Shown piece after piece: positions 57,380 to 64,000 of a DNA stretch of 64,000 nucleotides; position 1 is the stretch's first letter; each line of letters starts with the position of its first letter. The position numbers and the translations under genes are program-made. A model generated the notes under the pieces. That model was not told where the DNA came from. It ran no database searches and saw only the letters and a program-made list of their open reading frames with translations. The DNA comes from Monoplex corrugatus (Eukaryota > Mollusca > Gastropoda > Littorinimorpha > Ranellidae), in assembly GCA_030674185.1 (NCBI GenBank), contig JAPXFY010000031.1, forward strand, positions 41,576,032 to 41,640,031, in the 5' to 3' direction.

Positions 57380-57640
57380 GTGTGGCTGTGTGTGTGTGGG
57401 TGTTGTTGTGTGTGTTTGAAAATGGGGGGAGAGGGGTGGGGGGGGGGGGGGTGAGAGGGAGAGAGATTATTTTGTGTGTCTGTGTGGTTGTTGATTTCTT
57501 GTGGATAGTTTTTGATGAGTTTGTTTGTATTGTAGCCTGTTATTTGGTTTATATATGTATGGTTTACTGATGTAAAGCGCTTTGAGGTTTCGGAAAGCGC
57601 TCTATAAATGCACTATTATTATTATTATTATTATAATGTG
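55600..57640 (+). mobile_element. L2/CR1-like LINE, internally deleted
   Basis: Contains an endonuclease part, the RT C-terminal part and a 3' UTR ending with AAAGCGCTTTGAGG, GCGCTCTATAAATGC and (ATT)n (57609-57635), a 3' end typical of L2/CR1-type LINEs. A GT run (57332-57376) and a G run (57434-57450) lie in the 3' UTR. Imperfect direct repeats CAAGGACGTTGTGGTACGTC (about 55592) and CAAGGACGTACGGGTACGTC (about 57653) may be the TSD. Confidence 0.85.
55602..57227 (+). pseudogene. Fused endonuclease / RT-tail ORF of the L2/CR1-like LINE (541 codons)
   Basis: The frame opens with GTG, and its first in-frame ATG is near codon 210, so no native start is present. Residues about 1-175: divergent N-terminal region. 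About 178-300: APE-type endonuclease features (LFNAHSVGPSKR, DIDVMLLTETWL, GGGTAILLK). At residue about 300 the frame jumps to NRLKLNDDKTEAL, which in intact elements lies after the RT palm; the catalytic palm is deleted without breaking the frame. Residues 305-490: VRDLGFVFDHNLSMHQH, LSRLDYCNSLLAGCP, LHWLPVEQRIKYKICCL. A one-base loss near 57070 throws the end out of frame; the normal ending (HGGRAFAVFAVQTWN to KTYFFKQCFS) is read in another frame to about 57258. Function as an enzyme is very unlikely. Confidence 0.88.
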
Positions 57641-57798
57641 TCACCTGTCTTGCCAAGGACGTACGGGTACGTCAGTGTCAGGAATTGCCCTAGCTAACTC
57701 CATTTGGAAGCTGGGAAACCCCAGTTCGTTCGAATCAGAAAGCTTTGTCCATCTACATGAATCATGCCCAAGGCCAGCAGCCAGTCACACTTGGCTAC
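57640..57798. other. Unique DNA
   Basis: Nothing recognised between the LINE tail and the MITE. Confidence 0.4.
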
Positions 57799-57989
57799 TT
57801 AACCCATTGACTCCCGCATCCTGTCCACCAGCATCCTGCATTTAACAACGGTAGCAAAGCAAAAACTTAACCTTTTGTTTCCCTCACACTATCCACCAGC
57901 ATTCTGAAGAAAGTTGGTGAGTAGGGTGAGGGAATCAAAAGGATAAGTTTTTGCAGTTGGTAGATAGGGTGCGGAAGTAAACGGGTTAA
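57799..57989. mobile_element. TTAA palindromic MITE (family B), copy 10
   Basis: TTAA at 57799-57802 and 57986-57989; inner arms diverged, right outer arm shortened. Confidence 0.83.
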
Positions 57990-58172
57990 TTTCTTTGATC
58001 TCTGGTGGAAAAGCTTAGAAAATTTGTATTGCACGCTGCAGGAGTCTGCGTACTTTTGAAAAAAAAATTATTTATTTGTTTTTTAACAAACAGCATCAGT
58101 GAGTGATTGAGTGATGGCGGCTCACATTTTTTCTTCCTGTGGTGAATTTTTGAACGTTACTATTCCTTTTTG

Positions 58173-58722
58173 AGTTAAGACGATTCCCCCTATGAGGATG
58201 CCGGGGGCTTTTCCAGTATGAATAGTATCCCTTGTTTCTGCCTTGTTCCCTTGCTTTCTGTTATTTCTTCCTATCATTTTCTGCCTTGCTTGTCCATTCA
58301 CCTGTATGTGTTCAATAAAGTCTTACGTACTTTTTTTTAGGATTGATAATTGGGTACAGTGCATTTTTGGCTCTAGGGAGGTGAGATATGTGGAAACAAT
58401 TTTAGGTAATGTATGCCTGTTTTTATGTATTTTGGTGTCCTTAGATATGCTTAATTTTCAGGTGTGCTTTTTAAATCCCCTGTGCGATAAATTTTCAGGT
58501 GTGCTTTTTAAATCCCCTGTGCGATAAATTGGACGGAGTGGTCAACGCCAGGGGCATGTCCTTAGATTATGTATGTGAATGCACTGATATGTGTATTTAA
58601 TTTTCTTTTCTTTTTCCCCCTGTTGAAGTTTTGCGTTTTGAAGCAGTTGTAGCCCTGATATTGCTCTACGCAGTCGGCTGGCTTTAGACAACAGTAACAG
58701 TAACAGTAACAGTTAAGACGAT
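58173..58722 (+). mobile_element. Family A retroposon with 12-bp TSD
   Basis: Element 58185-58710. TSD AGTTAAGACGAT at 58173-58184 and 58711-58722. The 5' end CCCCCTATGAGGATGCCGGG follows the TSD; the tail is (AACAGT)n. The CT/T-rich block after TAGTATCCC is partly deleted, and GATAAATT...TTTTCAGGTGTGC is duplicated at 58455-58530. Confidence 0.93.
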
Positions 58723-58879
58723 CAATGGTATGATGACTCAAATTTTATTCGGGGAGATACGGTTTTGTGTGTAGGTGCCTGAGGACGTCAGTTCTGGGCA
58801 GATACCGAGATCTGCAACGGCGAGTTTTAGAAATGAATTTTAAACTAGTAACTTCTGCTTTTGTCATTGCTATTGCCAT

Positions 58880-59113
58880 TCTCTTTCTCTGTGTCTCTCT
58901 CTGTCTCTATGTCTGTCTGTCTGTCTCTCTGTCTGTCTCACTCTGTTTCTCTCTTTCTCACTCTGTTTCTCTCTGTCTGCTCAGTGTCTGTCTCTCTCTA
59001 TATATATATATATATCTCTCTCTCTCTCTCTTCCCCCATGCCCACCCTCCCTGTGTCTCTCTTCCCTCACTCTCACATACACATATACACACGCGTGCAC
59101 GCGCGCGCGCGCG

Positions 59114-59203
<90 letters not shown>
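58880..59203. repeat. (CT)n, (TA)n, (CG)n and (CA)n composite
   Basis: CT/GTCT tract 58880-59035 with TATATATATA at 59000-59013, CG alternation at 59098-59113 and a clean CA run at 59115-59203. Confidence 0.96.
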
Positions 59204-59206
<3 letters not shown>

Positions 59207-59293
59207 GGTTTATCAACATTCTTTCTCAGTTTCTCCCTCTTACACACAAGAACATATATATGTATATATATATGTGATAGATCGCGTGGTTAA

Positions 59294-59309
59294 GGGGGGG
59301 GGGGGGGTA
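59294..59309. repeat. poly-G run
   Basis: About 14 consecutive G. Confidence 0.95.
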
Positions 59310-60001
59310 AGGTGATATTGATTATATTGATGATATCGCAGCGCCAGGTGTTGTGGATGAGTGGGTTAAGGGGTTTGGTGATGATTGCTGTGGTGGTCCT
59401 TTGTATCCAGAGCAGAAAGGGAAGTCTCTCAATCAAAAGACAAGTCCTCGTTTCGCTACTTGACTCTTTATTATTGAGAAAAGAAGACGAGGAAGGAGAC
59501 AGGTAAGAAGGAGTCAAAGAAGACAGTGCCTGTAAGACACAAAATAGGTTTCATAAATACAATGACAAAGTACACATTTTGTGAAATACCAATGTCAATG
59601 TACAAGAGTGAACCACTACATTCTAACAGAAGATGTCTACATTTACAAACAAAAGCACTAGCATTTGTAAACATGCAACAAATAATTGATAACAAAATGT
59701 TGTGTAAAGAACTATTACATTATAGTTTATACCAAAATATGTGGTGTCGATATTTACACTCTAAAGCACTAGCACTTGTAAACATGGAACAATTAATTGA
59801 TGACAAAACATTGAGTAACCCTTTGATAAGTTGAGGGTAAACTACCATACTGCTTGTTCGATAGCCTTAGCATTGAGTAGACTTTCAATAATGTACTGGC
59901 AAAATAATGCACAGTCATATTAAGCTGTTCGGCCGCCATGGGCTGAGTTAGTTGTAACATAACATCTGAGTGGGCAGCTATTGGACAGTTAATATTCAGT
60001 G

Positions 60002-60043
60002 GTGACGACAAACATAGTATTTGACTATGGGAGCTGTCGTCAC
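60002..60043 (+). other. Hairpin 1
   Basis: GTGACGACA (60002-60010) pairs with TGTCGTCAC (60035-60043); inner stem CATAGT (60013-60018) with ACTATG (60024-60029). Confidence 0.85.
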
Positions 60044-60149
60044 AAACAGTAGGTCTACCTTATTGGATAGCAGTCAACACACTTGAGTCATCCATTAAAT
60101 ATTTGCTCAATGTAGTTATGTGTAATTCTATGTCTAGTGCTAGAGATAG

Positions 60150-60195
60150 TGATGACAAAATAGCATAGCATATTACTAGTTAAGCTATGTCATCA
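60150..60195 (+). other. Hairpin 2
   Basis: TGATGACA (60150-60157) pairs with TGTCATCA (60188-60195), with a TAGC/GCTA extension after a short bulge. Confidence 0.75.
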
Positions 60196-60385
60196 AAGCA
60201 ACATTCTATATTAATAATGATTAGCAGTGGTGCTGAGCAGACAAGGGATACAACAATTGGATCAATTCGCTGAGCACATGTTTCATCAACTACCATTATG
60301 TACACACATACAACATTATCAAGTATAAAATAGTGCACAATAATGCATTGCATCCTGGTAGCTTTCAGACAGTTAATATTCAGTG

Positions 60386-60431
60386 GTGATGACATAGTAG
60401 GCCTATTTGACAATGAGAACTATGTCATCAC
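60386..60431 (+). other. Hairpin 3 (counterpart of hairpin 1 in the second unit)
   Basis: Perfect 13-bp stem: GTGATGACATAGT (60386-60398) with ACTATGTCATCAC (60419-60431), 20-nt loop. Confidence 0.88.
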
Positions 60432-61245
60432 AAACAGCACCTAATCAAACAGCAGTCAGCAGTGTTGACAGAACACACTTGAGTAATCTATTACCCATTA
60501 TCTCTGTGTGATTAAGTATAATTCTAGATCAAGTGCTAGAGACAATGATAACAAAATAGTATAGCATATTACTATTAAACCATATCATCAAAACAACACT
60601 CTATAGGCCTACATGATTATCAGTGGTGCTGATCAGATAAGGGATACACCAAACAGATCAATTAGCTGAGCACGTGTTTCATCAGTCATCATGTCAGTAT
60701 GTGAATACAACCTTGTCAAGTATAAAATACTCTTCCTCTGCACAACAATGCCTTGTATCTTGGCTTTTGACAGAATATGGTTGTCAATAGTCCTACAATA
60801 GCCACATGAAAATAGGGGCTAAATCTATAGTGGTTATTACATTTAAATCTCAGTTCCATCTTCACGATGGTGGCCGCCATGCTAAGTGCTACAGATTTTG
60901 TGAGATAGCACATCGTTTAGATCAAAACATACTTTCTCGCTGTGCGAATTCTGCAAATCTAGCGCGGTACTCAATAGACTCGAGCTAGAATCTAAAGAAA
61001 TAAGAGACACTAAAGTCTAAGCTTACTGCAAATGACAAATTATAATAAAGTGATAAAAATCCAGAACTTACTACAGTAATGCCGTGAAGATGATCACCTG
61101 CTGTGAGATCAAGAGTGGTGGCAGGAAAGGGCACCTCTGGTAATACTGAGAGTGGTGGTGGAAAAGCACACGCTATGATGCGCCTTGTTAATTTGTACTC
61201 TGGGAACAGAGCATGATGGTCATATTTTCAAATCTCAAACCTTTC

Positions 61246-61340
61246 AGATGGCAAGGTCTGATTGGTTGTTCTCACCAAATTAATCAATCAACCAGATGCC
61301 AAGGTCTGATTGGTTGTTCTCACCTAATTAATAAGTCAAC
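61246..61340. repeat. 48-bp direct repeat, 2 copies, with ATTGG motifs
   Basis: AGATGGCAAGGTCTGATTGG from 61246 and AGATGCCAAGGTCTGATTGG from 61294, each followed by TTGTTCTCACC and AATTAAT. ATTGG is an inverted CCAAT box. Confidence 0.92.
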
Positions 61341-62264
61341 ACTTAGTGTGTAGTTTTAACGCAGCGCGTCAGTACACACAAGTGAAACGCTGGTCATTGT
61401 CCGGCAGTTTCGCGAGTGGGTATATGCTCGCTATCAAGCCACAAATACCTAAGGCGGTTGAGACAGACGCGCCCTGCGGTCATTGTCTGAGTGTTCCCGC
61501 CGGCAATTACACGGCGATTGTTCTATAATGCTACAGTAAAGGCAGCATAAATTAGTGACGGCCCCCTCTACGTTCTGTAAAACTACAACATAATACTGAC
61601 TGGAGATGACGACAAAATCTTGTCGTAGGCCTGCTTTAGAGTACATGTACACATTGTAGATCTGCTAATTGTTTAGCAGTGTGTTATCTACAATGTATAT
61701 GCGTCATGTACTGGTTAGATCTTTGGAATGATTAATGCATAGCTATGGATAGGCAGAGGCTGTGAAATACCAGTATAATTAGGCCAAGAGAATGCAAGGC
61801 GTTTTTTATCTAGGCAAGCACGCTACACGGCGTTGCCTTTGAGCGTTGTAGGTAAATGGGGAAAGATCGTAACAGAGCAAGGCACTCTGTTACATATATA
61901 TATATACTCACACATGGACTGAAGAGCTCTTTTCGTCACACATGTAGGTGAAAGAGGAGATAGACTAGAGAGAGAAAAGACTCTTTCTATAGGCTTAGAG
62001 AGGAAAGACTCACTGTACCTTTCTCCTTTTCAATCGAGGCTCTATTCTGTGCGTATCATGGTAAAAAGCTAGGGTGGGTTGGAGGGGAGACAGAATATGT
62101 ACTGTGCCCGTTTTCAAACACCGACAGCTGTGAGTGGGGCATTCAACTGTAGTTGGAGAGTGCAAGTGGTTATCTTGTGTCAGCAGAAGACAGTCCATAA
62201 GTTTTAGCCGGTACACAGTACCGGTTGTTATATACGTTTTACCGATACGAGGGACAGATTTAAA

Positions 62265-62825
62265 CTAACCCTTTGACTCCCGCACCCTGTCCACCAACTG
62301 CCAAAACATAACCCTTTGACTCCGTCATCCTGTCCACCAGCTTCTCGCAGGAAGCTGGTGGACAGGGTGAGGGAGTCAAAGGGTTAAGATTTTGCTTTGC
62401 TAGCATGGTTGGCAGTGCAGGATGTCGATGGACATGGTGCAGGAGTCATAGGGTTCAACTAACCATTTGACTCCCGCACCCTAATCCACCAACTTCAAAA
62501 ACTTAGCTTGAAGGAAACTGGTGGATAGGGCGAGGGAGTCAAAGGGTTAAATTTTTGCTTTGCTAGCATGGTGAGCAGTGCAGGATACCGATGGACATGG
62601 TTAAACTAACTGACTCCCTCACACAAATCCACCAAATGCAAACACTTAACTTGAAGGAAACTGGTGGATAGGGCGAGGGAATCGAATGTTTTTTGTTGTT
62701 GTTTTGTTGTTGGTGGTGGTGTTTTTTTTGGTTTTTTTGTTGTTTTTTTTGGTTTGTTTTTGCTTTGTTAGCATAGTTGATAATGCCGGATGTTGGTGGA
62801 CAGGGTGCGGGAGTCGAAGGGTTAA
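62265..62825. mobile_element. Three family B MITEs head to tail
   Basis: Copy 11: 62265-62458 (ends CTAA and TTCA). Copy 12: 62459-62604, left arms shortened (AACTTAGCTTGAAGGAAACTGG). Copy 13: 62606-62825, the same shortened arm, split by a T/G-rich tract at 62689-62755. Copies 12 and 13 share the deletion and arose by duplication of one another. Confidence 0.85.
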
Positions 62826-63325
62826 TGGTGAACATGGCGGATACCGGTCAGACCGGACCTGTCTGATCATGCAGGATGCCCGCGTGAACGTGAGAGTTGG
62901 AACAAGTGCACTTCAGTCTGGCTTTGTCCATGAATGAGCACGTACTCTGCATTATAGTGGCGTTACTTGGATTGTAATTTTAAAAGAGTGAGGCATACCA
63001 AGGAAAGACCTGGATCGTGGTGTGAAAGTGAGCTGTGCAGAAGATTGGGCAGCAAACAGCAACAAGAGTAGGAACAAAGTGTGTGAACGATCATTTCAAA
63101 AGCAAACAACAACAACAACAACAGCAACAAAGTGTGTGAACGATCATTTAATGGGTGTCAGTTCGCTCTGAGTTTCTGGCTGGCTAGCTGGCTGTCTGCC
63201 TGTCAGTCTCACTCACTCATTCTCACTCTGTCACAATTTTCCGAAACGTTTGTGGCACGTCTAGTGCACTTTAAGTTATCTGTCACAGTGTTAGTCCACG
63301 TCTCTCGTGTCAATCCTTTCGGTCC
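62826..63325. other. Unique DNA with a short repeat
   Basis: GTGTGTGAACGATCATTT occurs twice (about 63078 and 63131), flanking an (AAC)n run at 63103-63127. No gene seen. Confidence 0.5.
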
Positions 63326-63383
63326 ATCTCTCTCTCTCTCTCTCTCTGTGTCTCCTCCCCCCCCCCCCTTTCTCTCTCTCTTG
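63326..63383. repeat. (CT)n with poly-C
   Basis: CT run, a C run at about 63356-63368, and CT again. Confidence 0.95.
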
Positions 63384-63387
63384 AAAA

Positions 63388-63478
63388 GAAGATGATAATG
63401 AGAAAAGCGGTTATCCTCTTGAATCTGTTGGACAAGAAGATAATGAGAAAAGTGGTTGCCCTCTTGAATCTGTTGGGC
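63388..63478. repeat. About 45-bp tandem duplication
   Basis: GATAATGAGAAAAG, GGTT, and CCTCTTGAATCTGTTGG occur twice (from about 63393 and 63438). Confidence 0.9.
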
Positions 63479-63713
63479 CACCCGATGTGGTCTACTAATC
63501 TCTGTCCCACTACAAGTCCGATAACTATGTAGGCAACTGATATGTCTATAACGGGTTACTCATCTTCCCATTCTGACCTTTCGTTAGTGGCTGGCCCCGT
63601 TAATTAAAACTCACCTGGTGATAACTCCAGCGCCATGTTGATATTGCAGGACACGTGGGCTCCACCTTCACATGGGCTGCATGGATTTCAACAGTTCAGT
63701 TTGTCATTGATGA

Positions 63714-63785
63714 TGTTGAATGATAATAATGATGATGATAATTGATAATGATGTGATGATGATAATGATGATGATGATGATGATT
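63714..63785. repeat. (ATG/ATA)n trinucleotide tract
   Basis: Degenerate GATGAT and GATAAT units. It may be the tail of a lost LINE copy but no LINE body adjoins. Confidence 0.9.
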
Positions 63786-63855
63786 AGCTCTCTTGACAGA
63801 GCCATGCAGTCAAGATCTGATCTCGAGTTCTGTCCCAGCCTTCAACATCATAACT

Positions 63856-63937
63856 TTAATCTTTTGACTCCTGCATCCTATCCACCATCTGCAGAATATT
63901 AACCCTTTGACTCCCTCACCCTGTCCTCCAAAGGGTG
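63856..63937. mobile_element. Family B MITE, left part only
   Basis: TTAATCTTTTGACTCCTGC outer arm and the inner TTAACCCTTTGACTCCCTC arm; the sequence departs from the family after GTCCTCCAAAGGGTG. Confidence 0.8.
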
Positions 63938-64000
63938 ACTGTTGCAGTCATTCTGATAGTATCAGCGGACGTTTGGCAGTACTTATAGGGTATTTTCTGG

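Larger units (their letters stand above)
59985..60790. repeat. Tandem repeat of about 385 bp, two units
   Basis: ACAGTTAATATTCAGTGGTG starts at 59986 and about 60369. Both units continue with a hairpin, CAGCAGTCA/CAGTCAACAC, ACACTTGAGT, AGTGCTAGAGA, ATAGCATATTACTA, CAGTGGTGCTGA and AAGGGATACA in order. Confidence 0.9.
59310..62264. other. Microsatellite-poor segment of unknown nature
   Basis: About 3 kb with almost no simple repeat, unlike the rest of the window. It contains a diverged repeat of about 112 bp (59640-59715 versus 59752-59825), a tandem pair of about 385 bp with hairpins (59985-60790), a 48-bp direct repeat (61246-61340), and a CpG-richer stretch (about 61355-61525). A minus-strand AATAAA lies at 59467-59472. 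No convincing coding frame or splice pattern was found. It could be a diverged LTR or DNA transposon, or host regulatory DNA. Confidence 0.5.

Noticed and set aside
59345..59480. LTR end with primer-binding site (TGGCGC near a CA) and AATAAA on the minus strand
   Set aside because: No second LTR, no matching TSD and no gag/pol sequence found; kept only as one possibility for the unexplained segment.
59526..59834. 102-codon plus-strand frame in the microsatellite-poor segment
   Set aside because: It spans an internal DNA duplication of about 112 bp and shows no known motif or codon signal; not enough to call a gene.

Overview
This window looks like non-coding, repeat-saturated DNA from an animal, most likely a mollusc and probably a marine gastropod. 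The reasons are inference: very abundant (CA/TG)n and (CT)n microsatellites, tRNA-headed SINEs, RT-type LINEs ending in (ATG)n, L2/CR1-like LINE sequence, and a TTAA-flanked palindromic MITE, with no operons, Shine-Dalgarno sites or dense coding. I found no convincing host protein-coding exon and no rRNA or stand-alone tRNA gene. The protein-like signals are reverse transcriptase or endonuclease pieces of non-LTR retrotransposons. Nearly all other long open frames are low-complexity translations of simple or tandem repeats.

Layout. 1-10 kb: sparse unique DNA, GT/CT/CA microsatellites, one good and one degenerate tRNA-SINE, two copies of a roughly 550-bp retroposon (family A), the first TTAA MITE (family B), and two neighbouring minisatellites (98 bp and 41 bp). 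10-19 kb: a 0.75-kb GT tract, a 37-bp minisatellite, a CT array with embedded CTAAC motifs, more A and B copies, and a LINE C-terminal remnant. 19-35 kb: a graveyard of LINE family 1 3' ends in both orientations, trinucleotide tracts, an AT-rich minisatellite at 29.5-30.6 kb, and nested SINE/LINE insertions at 31-34 kb. 35-43 kb: tandem repeats including a 3.1-kb 37-bp satellite that has been invaded by a LINE (open 371-codon frame) and by a MITE, followed by a 1.8-kb 26/29-bp array. 43-50 kb: microsatellites, a MITE with overlapping palindromes, and a 2.7-kb array whose unit shrinks from 43 to 36 bp and which carries a recent 0.8-kb duplication. 50-59 kb: more A, B and LINE copies, several with target-site duplications (TSDs), and an internally deleted L2/CR1-like LINE. 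59.3-62.3 kb: a distinctive segment almost free of microsatellites, with paired hairpins and a CpG-richer patch; its function is unknown. 62.3-64 kb: a cluster of B elements.

How the parts relate. Family A behaves as a retroposon: three copies are bounded by direct repeats of 8-12 bp. LINE family 1 has produced a discrete unit of about 360 bp that always begins at the same nucleotide and has its own TSDs; the LINE family 1 machinery is the likely source of that unit. Family B looks like a piggyBac-type MITE. I did not find a novel defence, toxin or metabolic system. The most interesting material is the retroposition biology (shared 5' ends, a 47-bp aborted insertion, nested insertions that order events in time), the arrays, and the unexplained 59.3-62.3 kb segment. 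All family names A-H and SINE-E/F are labels used only here; no database comparison was possible.
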